From Nepenthes gracilis (taxonomy: Eukaryota; Streptophyta; Magnoliopsida; Caryophyllales; Nepenthaceae): DNA of 64,000 nucleotides. The DNA is taken from the NCBI GenBank assembly GCA_033239525.1, contig BSYO01000003.1:10224001-10288000 (forward strand), given 5' to 3'. Numbering within the stretch: the stretch's first letter is position 1; every line of letters begins with the position of its first letter. The notes under the pieces were generated by a model. The model was not told where the DNA came from. It saw only the letters and a list, made by a program, of their open reading frames with translations, and ran no database searches. The translations under genes were made by a program, and so were the position numbers. Below, piece after piece: positions 48,066 through 59,683 of the stretch.

Positions 48066-49185
48066 ATCTGAATTCACGTGATATATTATAATTGATTAAA
48101 GTAATATACTATATATAAAGTTTTAATCTTTATAATAAATAATATAATATTAATTTTTTATAAAATATACATACAATAAAATATAAATTAATGTAAAACA
48201 TATCATTTAAGTCTACGATAATTAGCTGTAAAAATGTTGAATCTCTACAGTATCCGTACCTATATCAAGACTTACTTTATCTCTAAACTTATTAGTTTTT
48301 ATAATTAGCTGATATTTTATTATAAAATGAGTGGAGAAAAATATATTAAAAGGAAGAACTAAATAAATAGTGGGGAGCACTTTGCCCCACTTTTTTCTTG
48401 TTGTGGGTCTGTTTTGCCTTTTGCACTGCCCCCCTCCCACTTGCTTCAATGAGGGAGCTATCCAATTTTCATCAAGGAGAGTTTGAAGGCTTCCCTATTT
48501 TAATTAAGAGCGAGTTATTGTGGCTTCCTTTAATATTTTATATATATAATTTTAATCTCCATTATAAATGTAATTATGGAATTAATTAAGTGGTTAATTA
48601 TATATATAACACATTTAATATGGTTAACATTTAACCAATCAAATTTTTAAGTACCAACTAAAGTGCACAAAAGATGTGAGACCCATCAAGCTTAATATCA
48701 AAGTAGTATAAAAATAAAGAATTTCATATGACAGACTAAAATATTATTAGTCAAAAATGAAATAAATACAGTTAATTTCTCATGAATTAATTATTCATAA
48801 TAACTAATCAATAGATTACACCGATCAAGAATAAGACTTATTAATGTATTATGTCCGTTTAGTTGAAATAGATAAATGACCATCCTTATTGAACCTTTTT
48901 ATAAAAATTACCATACAAATTTAATCATTTTAACATCTTATACACTGAACAAATTTATGTATAAAAAAATATCAGTCCATATTTAATTTTTATATCATAT
49001 ATAAATGATATTAAATAAATAATTTAACAAGCAAAATTAAAAGCTCATTTATAATTTATAATCCAACTTGGCTAAGAATTTAAGACTTATTAATTGTACT
49101 AATTACACAAATATCTCTCCTTTTACTAATAGTGATAAATATTTTATTAATTACTCTTCTAATTTCATATATTTTTTATTATACC
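48066..49185. other. AT-rich intergenic DNA
   Basis: No gene or element was recognised, apart from A/T runs and a short C-rich stretch near 48425-48440. Element C starts at 49186. Confidence 0.5.
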
Positions 49186-50345
49186 TGGTGGGTCTTACTA
49201 TACAATGGGCCGATCCAAAGTCAAATCTATCCGCTAATAAAGCTCTACAAAGAGCAAAGCCCGAACGCCATGCGGATGGCACAGTCACAACCGAAATATA
49301 GTGGGCTGGTGGAGATAGAAACCGGTCAAGCCCAACAAGCAGCCCCTTTCGCCTCGACCAATCATGGTGTGGGAACCCTCCAACTCAACAATGATAATCT
49401 GGCCAACGTAGAGGACGCCAACATGACAGGCGCTTGCCATTACTAGTCGAAGTCAACACTCAGAGGGGACCACCAAGCTCACCTACCCGCAATAAAAAGG
49501 ACACTGCCACTGTTGGCCACTGCCATTACCACGGTGGCTTGATAAATTATTCGTTGAAATAATCTAACAAATGTCAGTAAGTATCACCCACGGTCACACT
49601 ACCATCGCAAAATGACAGCTGATATTGGAGGCTTCCGCCAACGACCAATAGCCTGCGAATCCCGATGCGACAAGCTGTTTAGCCTTGGCGTCAAAGCAAC
49701 GTGGGCCATTGTCTATAAATATCCCTTCTCCACCACAGGAGACAAGGGAGAAAAACCCGAGAGATGATCTAGTGGGGAGCAACCTGAGAAAACCAAGAAG
49801 GCAAACCAAGAAACAATCCTAATAGAGAACACACTTTCTCTGGTTCCGTCTCTCTCTTTCTTTCTCAAAGTGAATTCTCTCGAAGCCACTCCACATTGAG
49901 TACACTATCGGAGCCTAACCCTCCACCTCTCTCCAAGCCGCAATCCATCGAGCATACCATCAGAACCTAGCCCTTCTCCATTCACTAAGCTGCTCCCCAT
50001 CAAGTATACCACTGAAACCTAGCCCTTCTCCATTCACCAAGTCGCTCCCCGTCGAGTGCATCACCGGAGCCAAGCCCTCCGATACTACTCACTATCCTCA
50101 CATAAGTGTATCCTTGCATCTTGTATCCTCCTTTATTTTTCTATTCTCTAAGAAAGATTTCTGACTTAATTATCGGATGATAAATAGAGAAGTGAGTCCC
50201 ATAAATTCTTTGAACTCTTGTTCGTTCGCTGTGTTATGCAAGACCCAAATTTTCAAAGACGAAGAATAGACCCGCCTCAATTTGACTCGATGTGGAAGAT
50301 CATGTAGCTCCCCAATCCATATAATAACTTGGATCTATAGACGCA
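49186..50345 (+). repeat. Element C 5' LTR
   Basis: 1160 bp, starting TGGTGGGTCT and ending ATAGACGCA, aligned to the element A LTR. A TATAAAT box lies at 49714-49720. About three copies of a ~55-bp repeat (GCCGCTCCCCRTCGAGTRYA type with CCTAGCCCTTCTCCATTCAC) lie at 49900-50080, where element A has the 30-bp repeat. Confidence 0.8.
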
Positions 50346-50419
50346 TTATTGACACCATTTGTGAAAAACGATTTAAAAGTCTAACCACTAACCACCACAC
50401 TCACATTCATGACAAAAAA

Positions 50420-50876
50420 ATGGTCAACACTAAAATCCAAACTAGCATGCCAGTTAGGGACATTGCCGCTCAAGGCAACGAACCCTCAGTATGTAGCCAT
50501 GTGGGTGAGCGGCATGAGATGGATGTACCCGTGCTTGCTGTCCAAATGGAAGACATGCATAAGATGCTCCAGGCGATGTGCGCCTGTATGAACGAGCAGC
50601 AGTCGAGGTTCCTTCCCCCTGTCACTCAAGCTTTGGCCTCGAAGCAAAAAAGTTAGAAACAGAGGCACTCGGTCCAGAAGACCCCGTGGCTTGACGACAC
50701 GGAGGCCGAGGCGGCCACAAATAGCAGCGCTCAGACGGGGCTGGAGGGTCATTGTAGCTGCGAGATGCGAGAAGAAAGCTTAGAGTGGCAGAACCCATGT
50801 TACTCTAGCAGCAAAAATTGGAGGTCATGCTGGGGGCCTAGCCCATGATGACTTCCAAGATGCTCACATTTCTAGT
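50420..50876 (+). pseudogene. Element C gag fragment
   Basis: MVNTKIQTSMPVRDIAAQGNEP is clearly the counterpart of the element A gag start. It stays open to 50656, with VQMEDMHKMLQAMCACM and SRFLPPVTQ, then decays. Just before element D the reading changes to a segment (MLTFLV, near 50855) that in its right half belongs to the protease region, so most of gag was already deleted before element D arrived. Confidence 0.72.
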
Positions 50877-52930
50877 TGTGACGTACCGTATATTCAATCG
50901 AAAATCTAGTAGAGATCCAGTTGCAATACGGTCATCGGCCCAATACACACGTATAACATACATATAAATCCACACAATCACAAAACATAGGATCCAAAAA
51001 TCACCACAATACATATGCGGCTCCAATATCATAACTCTAAATACCAAGATGGAATAGAGATATGCTACTAAACCTCAGAGTACTCTTCAATAACTTACGA
51101 AAGCATTCCATAATCCAAAATTCCATATTCTAACTAAAGCATGAGATCATTGCTATAATAGAATTATAAAAGAACAAAGCATATGTATACAATCCTCCTA
51201 ATCCCAAAAGAATCATCATCTATACCAAAAATACAAAATGTACAATCCCCCAAAAATATAAAAGGCATCATCCCAAGCCCTAAGTTAGGCGCCGATCCTC
51301 CACTCCTCGTCGGGTATGAATTCGTGCTGATCATTTGAGGGGGTGGTAAAATAGTAAAGAGTGAGCTAAATACATAGTAAGACACAATATAACAAGGAAC
51401 ATGTAAATTTCATATTCAAAACATAATAATGCATATAGGAAGGAAATATAGGCATATGAGTGATCATGCATCATGAATATAAAAGAATGCTTTCATGATA
51501 TTTTTTAAATTTCTTTAATTCTTTTCCTTTTCCTTTCTTAATCATCAAATCATGCTGAAAACTTATTTCATTGTGGATCATGACCAATAGGCCTTATTAA
51601 CTAAAAGAATCGTCAGTCATAGCCAGGATTGTATTTGTTCATATATAATCAAAAGCTATCTCATCTATTCAATATCCAGAGGTGGACTGTTTACATACAA
51701 TTCTCATAGACGGGGCCATAGCCACATGCGGCACCAAAGTAGACAACGACATTCAACTATAATATATTAAGGCATGCCAAAATATACTATCTGATAAATA
51801 TTTTTCGGTCCAAATTCTTAGTTCCTTATTTTCTTAAGGAATTCTACTTTTAAACTTAAGCCTTCATTCCCACTCTATTGGAGAACGGTTCATAAATCAT
51901 CACTTAATTGTAAAATATCCCTCCTTAAATCTTTTTCCATAAAACTTCTACGGATGCATATTTTCATATTTTTATGAGTTTATGTCCTCACATGATCTTA
52001 ATTCCATGTATAAATCATTTAGAACTTAAAAGAATTAGAAAATTCTTACCGCATTAAGTCAATACAATTTTAGAACTTCTAAACAATAAATTCCTTCACA
52101 AACAATCATAACGTGATTTCGGAATATACAAAATTAACATATTCACGATATATGTAATTAAATGTAAATTAATCATGTTCATAAGTCGGGGTTCAATTTT
52201 TCAAGTCAATTTTATGTATAAGTTTTAAAGGAAATGGTAGGAAAGGTGCGGGTTAGGGTTTCAGTGTGCATAAATTGCACAAAACATGGAAAATCAGACA
52301 CTGAATCGGTAAAATTTATTGCTTAAGTCGTGGGTTTCAATTATCTAAATACAAATCATGTATAAAACCCAAAATAAATTGGTAAAAGCAGTTTGGGTGT
52401 GGGTTAGGGTTTTTGGGTGCGAATTACCACACAAATCTCACAAATCGGATATGAAATCGAAATATTTACATACTTAAGTCATGGGTAATAGAAAATATAA
52501 ATTTAATCGGGTATCGGAGCAAGGATATCCGAAGAAAATGAAATAAAAATGCAAAAAAATGAGAGAAAAAAGTATGAGTGCACTTGTCTCGATCCGATCT
52601 ATCACCTTTCTAACTAACTCTAACTCAGAATCGTACCCAAGAACATCGGATTCTTTTTCCTCTCTCTTCTACTTGTGCTCTCTCTCTCTCTTCATACGTG
52701 AGAATGTCAAAAGTAAGCCGAATGAAACCCTCGCAGCCTTTTATATCCCGGGCCGGCGCTGGCCCACGGGTTTAGGTACCTGCGGTGCTGCTCAAGCCGC
52801 TCAGCGGGCCTTCCCCCGTCCACACATCCTACGATCCCGAAACTTAATTTTTCACATGAATTAAACCAATCTTAATTATATTAGTTTAATTATCTTCCAA
52901 TTATAATATTTTAGAATTCAAAACCTCACA
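50877..52930 (-). repeat. Element D 3' LTR
   Basis: 2054 bp. On the minus strand it starts TGTGAGGTTT and ends GGTACGTCACA. TATAAAAG lies on the minus strand at 52738-52745, preceded by GC-rich sequence and followed by CT/GA-rich leader sequence. Confidence 0.9.
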
Positions 52931-52984
52931 ACTCTCCTCCACTTAGAAAATTTCATCCCCGAAATTAATAGGTCCTAAGAATCA

Positions 52985-53250
52985 TCACATACCTCAAAAC
53001 AAGTGGGGATATTTCTCCTAGATCTCATCCTCCTTCTCCCAAGTAGCCTTCTCCAGGGCGTGATTCCTCTATAAAACATTGACTAAAGGAATCATTTTCA
53101 TTCGAAGCACTTGGTCCCTATGGTCTAGAATCTACAGGGGCTCCTCAACGTACGACAAATCTTGGTTGATCAATAGAGGCACGTAGTCGATGAAATGAGT
53201 AGGATCATAAACATACTTTTGGAGCATGGACACATGAAAATGTCGTGCAC
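52985..53250 (-). pseudogene. Element D chromodomain (integrase C-terminus)
   Basis: The minus strand reads FHVSMLQKYVYDPTHFIDY, then LSYVEEPL, ILDHRDQVLRMKMIPLVNVL and RNHALEKATWEKEDEI. This is the family pattern of a chromodomain that guides integration to heterochromatin in Tekay/Del elements. At least three stops interrupt it. The aromatic cage residues cannot all be checked. Confidence 0.82.
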
Positions 53251-54270
53251 CTCGCCCAAAGTCAGTGGTAAGGCCAATGGATAGGCCACCTCACCCACTT
53301 ACTCCAAAATTTCGAATGGGCCAATAAACCTTAGCTTCAGCTTCCTTTTAAATCCGAATCTGGATATGCCTTTCGACGGTGATACCTTCAGAAAGATAAA
53401 GTCTCCGATTTCAAATTTCAGCTTCGATCTCCTCCGATCAGCATAGCTCTTTTGTCATCTCAGGGCTACCTTCAACTTCTCATGGATCAATCGGATCTCA
53501 TCGGATGTCTCCTTAACAATCTTCGACCCCATAAGCCGCCTATTGCTTGTCCCCTCCTAATGAATCAGCGATCGGCACTTTCTTCCTTATAAGGCCTCAA
53601 ATTTGGATATTCTAATACTCACCTGGTAAGTATTATTATAAGCAAACTCCGCTAAGGCGAAATGATCATCCTAGTTAACCTTCTGCTCCATCACCGTAGC
53701 CCTCAACATGTCCTCCAAAACTTAAATGGTTCACACAGACTGTCCATCCGTCTAGCAAATGATAAGATATATTGAACTTTAAATCCATCTCCAACTCACA
53801 TCGCAAGCTTTCCCAAAATTTTGAGACAAACGTCGAGTCTCAATCTAACACAATAGTCCCGGGATCCCATGCAACCTTATGAATTCATTAATATATGTCT
53901 AGGCTAACTAGTCCCTCAAATAAGTCGTCTGAATAGCCAAATAGTGTGCCGATTTCGTAAGTCGGTCGACAATCACCTAAATGGCGTCATGATTCCTAGG
54001 CATTCTCGACAATCCCATTTCCAATTAAGAATAAGCAAAGGCTACAAAAGACTGGATGGCTTCTAGCTCTCGGCCTTCAAGTGCTAGCAGATCAAACATT
54101 TCCCCACAAAGGCGATGATTTCCCTCATCATATTCCTCCACCAAAACATCTGCTCTCAAATCTTGATACATCTTATTAATCCTTAGATAGATCTTGTACT
54201 TGGACCAAGAGCTTCTTTCATAATTTTGTCCTTCATTTCTCCGACATTGGGCACACAAATTCGATCCCAA
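53251..54270 (-). pseudogene. Element D integrase remnant
   Basis: Minus-strand zinc-binding and core blocks with frameshifts: CPMSEK near 54250, LRINKMYQDLRADVLVEEYDE near 54130-54195, a GDCRPTYEIGTLFGYSD-like core start near 53940-53980, and an FVSKFWESLRCEL-like block near 53785-53835 following a degraded second-aspartate region. Only the order is convincing; the catalytic triad cannot be confirmed. Confidence 0.68.
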
Positions 54271-54399
54271 AACCTCAAGACTCCGTCAACTCAATGCTAA
54301 AATCAACTCTAGAGTCTTGGTCCAAATTTCCAGCAACGTCGACTAAGAGGTCATTCATCTGCTATTCCTTGATTCGCATCAATATCTCCGTCTGGACAC

Positions 54400-55990
54400 A
54401 AAAATGTGACAAGATCATCCGATTCCCTTGGGCATATCTCCAGATATCGCAATGCCTTATGCATTCCAACATCTCCATCTTCTTAATCCCCAAATAGGTC
54501 GCATAACACACTTAACGACTCAAAGCGTCTGCTACCACATTGTCCTTACCCTACTGATACTAGATTTCACAATCGAAGTCCTTTAGATAATCCATCAATC
54601 TTCTCTATCTCATATTCAATACTTTTTGGGAAAAGAGATATTTGAGGTTCTTGTGATCTGAATATACCAGAAACTTCTCACCATACAAATAATGCCTTAA
54701 GATCTTCAGAGTAAAAATCACGGCTGCAAGCACCAAATCGTGCGTTGGGTAGTTCTTCTCATGAATCTTCATCTACCTTGATCCATAGGCTATCACCTTT
54801 CTGCACTACATCAGAACAAAGTCCAGACCTGTCCTACTAACATCATAATAAATTTCAAATCCACCGGAACCTTTTGGAATCGTCAGGATCAAGATGGATG
54901 TCAGTCGGTCCTTCAGCTCCTGAAAACTTTGCTCACATTACTTTGTCTAGACAAACTTAACATCCTTCCTTATTAAGCGGGTTAGTGGCATAGCAATCCT
55001 GGAGAAATTCTCCACAAACATCAAAAAAAACCCGCTATCCCAAGGAAACTCCGGACCTCGATCACCGATGACGGTCGGCTCTAATTAATAACAGCTTTAA
55101 CCTTCTCCGGGTTCACAGAAATTCCTCCATTCAATATAACATGATAAAAAATGTAACTTCCTCTAGCCAAAATTCACACTTCTTTAACATAGCACATAAT
55201 TTCTCCTTCCTAAGCATTTAGAGTGCAATCCTTAAATGTATGGCATGGTCATCATAGCTCCTCGAATAAATCAATATATCTTTTTTTTGGTAAGTAATAA
55301 TTCAATATACCATCAATGAATACCACCATAAACTTATCTAAGTAGGATTAAAAACTCCGATTCATCAAGTTTATAAAAACCAGAGGCATTTGACAACCCA
55401 AATGGTATAACTCAAAATTCGTAATGCCCATACCTCATCCGAAAGGCTATCTTTGCTACGTCCTCTTTCTTGATTCTCAACTGGTGGTGTCCCAAGCGAA
55501 GACCAATCTTAGAAAATACTAGTGGTCCTTGCAACTAATCAAATAGGTTATCAATCCTCGACAAAGGATATTTATTCTTAATGATGATCTTCTTCAGCTC
55601 CTAGTAATCAATGCAAAGCCATAACGATCCATCCTTCTTTTTGACAAATAGCACCGGGGCACCCTAAGAAGATACGCTCGACCGAATAAATTCATCGTCT
55701 AGAGGCTCCTGCTTTAATTCCTTTAATTCGGCAAATGCCATCCTATACGGTGCCTTCGAGACTGGTGTCAAACCAAAAACAATCTTAATCTCAAATTTAA
55801 TTTCCTGATTAGATGGTAACTTTGGCAAATCTTTGGGAAAAATATCTTCAAACTTACTAACTATCAGGATGTCTTTAGCCAGCACACTCTGACTCCCAAT
55901 CGTGCAAGCATAAGCCAAATAGGCTTGATATTCAGAATCCATCAAATGACGGGTGTGTAAAGCCAAAATAAAACACAATGGCTCCTTCGC
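54400..55990 (-). pseudogene. Element D reverse transcriptase and RNase H remnant
   Basis: The RT begins in an open stretch at 56017-55664 with FEDIFPKDLPKLPSNQEIKFEI, TPVSKAPYRMAFAELKELK and a QEPLDDEFIRSS block. The catalytic FIDD box reads FIDG (near 55310-55325), and right after it a 23-bp insertion breaks the frame. RNase H follows: [39 protein letters not shown] and VVADALSR near 54770-54530, a well-kept sequence. Confidence 0.82.
55271..55309 (-). mobile_element. Tiny poly(A)-tailed retroposon with 8-bp direct repeats
   Basis: TCAATATA occurs at 55271-55278 and again at 55302-55309. Between them 23 bp read on the minus strand ATTATTACTTACCAAAAAAA, ending in A8GA. Removing the insert and one repeat restores the RT reading next to FIDG. 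The shape is that of a 5'-truncated SINE or LINE tail, inserted after element D. Confidence 0.55.
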
Positions 55991-56360
55991 ACCACGCCTT
56001 GGAAATAAAACGTTCACATCCTAGAATGGCAAAGTAAACTTGCTTATGTAAGCAATCCACACCGGTGTGATAAATCTCCAACCAAGTTATACCCAAAATC
56101 ACATCAAAATCATGCATCTCAAGCAAAATTAGATCCACCATCAACTGCAACCCATTAATCTAGACTTGACATCTAGAATATAAGATATTCATAACCACCG
56201 GTGATCCCAAGGGTGTAGAAACCACCAAAATATGATCCAAGATCCTCGGAGGGGATAATAAATTACTTGCAAAACTTGGGAAAACAAAGGAATGGATCGA
56301 GCCTGAATCCAAGAAGAACATCGTAGGAGTACTAAAGATGGCGACAGTACCTTCTATCAT
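55930..56360 (-). pseudogene. Element D aspartic protease remnant
   Basis: FFLDSGSIHSFVFPSFA near 56255-56315 (minus strand) keeps the catalytic Asp-Ser-Gly of a retroviral-type protease that would cut the polyprotein. LMVDLILLEMHDFDVILGITWL near 56075-56145 is the second conserved strand. The two parts are in different frames because of a stop near 56160. Confidence 0.82.
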
Positions 56361-56450
56361 ATTCAGTGATGCCTCCGCATCTCAAGCCATAATTACAAAG
56401 GCTTTCCCCAAAATGATCGGCTTCTTCTCCACCGGCCTCCTCAAAGTAAG

Positions 56451-57425
56451 GCAATCTTTAACCATATGGCCAATCTTGTCACAATTAAAGCAAGCTCTCA
56501 TCTATTTGAAGTATGGCTTTCCTCAATGGAACTTCTTGCAATAGTCACAAACATTATCAGTCGTCGGTGGACTTGGTGCTGCTACTGCCGCTGGATGCTC
56601 TGCCTTCCTCTTTCCTTTGTCTTCAGGCTTCGTCCTCCTCGTAGGACCTCCAGATCCCGAGCCTCGGCCAACAGCCAAGCTTCTTTGATTTTTGAATCTC
56701 TTTGTGAAATATTGCTGTTGCTCAAGCTCCTTCTCAAATATGGGGGCCCGACTTAAAATATCTTTATAATTACGTAATTTGTGCGTGACCAACTGCCTCT
56801 TGATATCGTCCCTCAACCCTGATTGGAATTTCCTGGCTTTCCTGGCCGAATCATCAACTATGTGCGGGGCGTATTAGGACAACTCCATAAACTTGGCTGC
56901 ATACTTTGCCATGGTCCAATTCTCTTGCCGTAGCCGTGAAAACTCACCTTCCTTCTACTCTCGTAGGCTGGTCGAAAAATACTTCTCAAAGAATTCCTCC
57001 TTGAACATTTTCCAGGTGATCTAGTCCTCAGGGACTCCCATGGCTCCTTTTTGCACCGATTACCAATGGTCGGCCTCACCCTCTAACTTAAAGGCTGCAA
57101 AAGTCACCTTGTCTTCTTTTGGGCAGCGAATATTTGCGAAGATCTTCTCGATTTTTCTAATCCTTGTCTCTGCTTTGACTGGGACTAGATCTCCCAAAAA
57201 CTTTGGTGCCCTTTCATTGTTGAATCCAGTCATACGCCGTAACTCCCGGATTCACTTGAACTGGAGCGGAGCTGGAGCTGGAGCGGGGACTGGAGTTGGC
57301 TCAGGTTGCCGATGTCCTTGAGCAATCAATTCCATAATGTCGGCCATCCTTTCCATAATATTTAGGTATTCCTCTTCACAATTTGGATGAGAACTAGCTC
57401 CAGAGCTTCTTCCTCGATCTAACAT
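56451..57425 (-). pseudogene. Element D gag with zinc knuckle
   Basis: Starts MLDRGRSSGASSHPNCEEEY at 57425 (minus strand), with MERMADIMELIAQGHRQP and a proline/alanine repeat near 57260-57300. The gag core follows (FNNERAPKFLGDLVP, IRCPKEDKVTFAAFKLEGEADHW near 57060-57130, EFFEKYFSTSLRE near 56965). The open stretch 56816-56523 has LVTHKLRNYKDILSRAPIFEKELEQQQYF and a basic region. Two knuckles end it: NVCDYCKKFH (partial) and, in another frame at 56451-56492, CFNCDKIGHMVKDC, an intact C-x2-C-x4-H-x4-C. Several stops are present. Confidence 0.85.
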
Positions 57426-57593
57426 CCCGAATCCCTATCATCAAACATAAATAATAGAATTAGATTTCCATGTCAATCTTAACGAAACTACTTAAATAGG
57501 GAGTTCAACCTATACTTCGGATCAAATAAAATTAACCTAGCCCTCAACTATGGTCAATCAACTCAAATCCTAAGGCATCTCTCGAACCAACTC

Positions 57594-57608
57594 TTCCCTG
57601 ATACCAAC
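57594..57608 (-). other. Primer binding site for initiator-Met tRNA
   Basis: On the minus strand directly after the 5' LTR: GTTGGTATCAGGGAA. This fits the TGGTATCAGAGC site used by many plant retrotransposons, with one or two mismatches. Confidence 0.75.
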
Positions 57609-59683
57609 TACGATGTACCATATTTTTAATCGTAGAAATTCGGTTGTAATGTGATCGTCGGCCTAATACACCTGTACAATATCATGTACAACATGCATAT
57701 AAATCTATGCAGTCACAAAACCCAGAATCCAAAAATCGCCTACAATATATATGTGGCTCCAACATTATAACTCCGAATACCAAGATGGAATAGAGAGATA
57801 CCATTAAGCCTCAGAATACCCTTCACAAACCTATGGAAGTATTCCATAATCCAAAATACCATATTCTAACTAAAGAATGAGATCATTGCTATAATAAAAT
57901 TATAAAAGAATAAAACATATATATACAATCCTCTTGATCCCAAAAGAATCATCATCTATATCAAAAATATAAAATATACAATCCTCTAAAAATACAAAGG
58001 CATCATCCCAAGCCCTAAGCTAGGCGCTGATCTTCTACTCCTTGTCGGGTATGAATTCATGCTGATCATCAGAGGGGGGTAGCAAAATAGTAATGAATGA
58101 GCCAAATACTCAGTAAGACACAATGTAATAAGGAACATGCAAATTTCATATTCAAAATATAATAATGCATATATGAAGAAAATAGAGGCATATGAGTGAT
58201 CATGCATTATGAATATAAAAGAATGCTTTTATGATATTTTTAAAATTCTTTAATTCTTTCCCATTTCTTTTCTTAATCATTAAGTCATGCTGAAAACTTA
58301 TTTCATTGTGGACCAGGACCAGTAGGCCTTATTAACTAAAAGAATCGTCGGTCGTAACCTGGATTGTATTCGGGCTTACACAATCAAAGGCCATCTCCTC
58401 TTATTCAAAATCTAGAAGTGGGTCATCTATATACAATCCCTATAAACAAGGCCATAGCCGCACACGGTACCAAAGTAGACAATCACCTTCCACTATAATA
58501 TATTAAGGCATGCCAAAATATACTATCTAATGAATATTCCTCAGTCGAAATTTTTAATTTCTTATTTTCTTAGAGAATTATGCTCTTAAGCCCATCAATC
58601 CTTTGTTTTCACTCTATTGGAGAATGGTTTATTAGTTCTTCACTTAATTGCAGAATATCCTTCTATAAATCTTTTTCCATAAAGCTTGTATGGATACATA
58701 TTTTCATATTTTTATGAGCTTAACTCCTCAAATGATCTCAATTTCATTCATAAATTATTTAGAACTTAAAAGAATTAGAAAATTCTTACCACATTAGGCC
58801 AAATACAATTTTAGAGCTTTCGAATGATAAATTTATTCACAAATAGTTTATAACGTGTTTTCAAAATATACAAAATTAATATATCCATAATATATGTAAT
58901 TAAATGCAAATTAATCATGTTCATAAACCGAGGTTCAATTTTCTAAGTCTATTTTATGCATAAGTTTAGAAGAAAATAATAGGAAAGGTGCATGGCACGA
59001 GTTAGGATTCCGGTGTGTATAAACCTCACAAAATATGAAAAATCGGACACTGAATCGGTAAAATTTCTTGCTCAAGTCGTGGGTTTCAATTATCTAAAAT
59101 CAAATCATGTATAAAATCTAAAATAAATGAGTAAAAGTGGTTTGAGCACGGGTTAGGGTTTTCGGGTGTGAAATACCGCACAAATCTCATTAATTGGACA
59201 TAAAATCAAAGTATTTACATGTTTAAGTCTTGGGTAATACAAAATATAAACGTAATCGGGTATCGGAATGAGGATACCCGAAAAAAATGAAATAAAAGTT
59301 CAAAGAAATGAGAGAAAATGGTAGAATGTACTTACCTTGACCCGATCTATTACTTTTCTAACTAGCTTTAACTCGGAATCAGACCTGGAAACCTCAGATT
59401 CTTCTTTCTCTCTCTTCTCATTGTGCTCTCTCTCTCTCTTCATGCGTAGGAATGCCAAAAATAAGCTGAATGAAACGCTCATGGCCTTTTATATCCCGGG
59501 TGCCGGCCGACACATAGCGAGCGTGCCTGCGCTGGCCCATGATTTCAAGCACACGGTGGACCTTCACCCGCCAACACATCTTATAGTCTTGAAACATAAT
59601 TTTTTTATATAAATTAAGCCAAATATTATTATATTAATTTAATTATCTTCTAATTATAATATTTAAGAATCTAGAACCTCACA
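57609..59683 (-). repeat. Element D 5' LTR
   Basis: 2075 bp. TATAAAAG lies on the minus strand at 59486-59493. The inner end is mutated (TACGATGTACC for TGTGACGTACC). It aligns along its full length with the 3' LTR at 50877-52930 and the solo LTR at 3814-5969. Confidence 0.9.

Larger units (their letters stand above)
49186..50876 (+). mobile_element. Element C, left part: Tat-lineage gypsy element
   Basis: A 5' LTR (49186-50345), a decayed primer site (50346-50370) and the start of gag. It stops where element D is inserted, and the same element continues at 59684. It is on the plus strand and closely related to element A. The whole element runs past the window end, so its 3' LTR is not seen. 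Confidence 0.85.
50877..59683 (-). mobile_element. Element D: complete Ty3/gypsy chromovirus (Tekay/Del), nested in element C
   Basis: 8.8 kb, minus strand, TG...CA ends, perfect 5-bp duplication CTAGT (50872-50876 and 59684-59688). LTRs are 50877-52930 and 57609-59683. Next to the 5' LTR (minus strand, from 57608 down) is GTTGGTATCAGG, the initiator-methionine tRNA primer site. Next to the 3' LTR is AAGTGGAGGAGAGT, the polypurine tract (52931-52944). The order is gag, protease, RT, RNase H, integrase and a chromodomain. The LTRs look about 85 per cent alike by eye, so it is younger than element A. Stops and frameshifts make it inactive. Confidence 0.93.
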
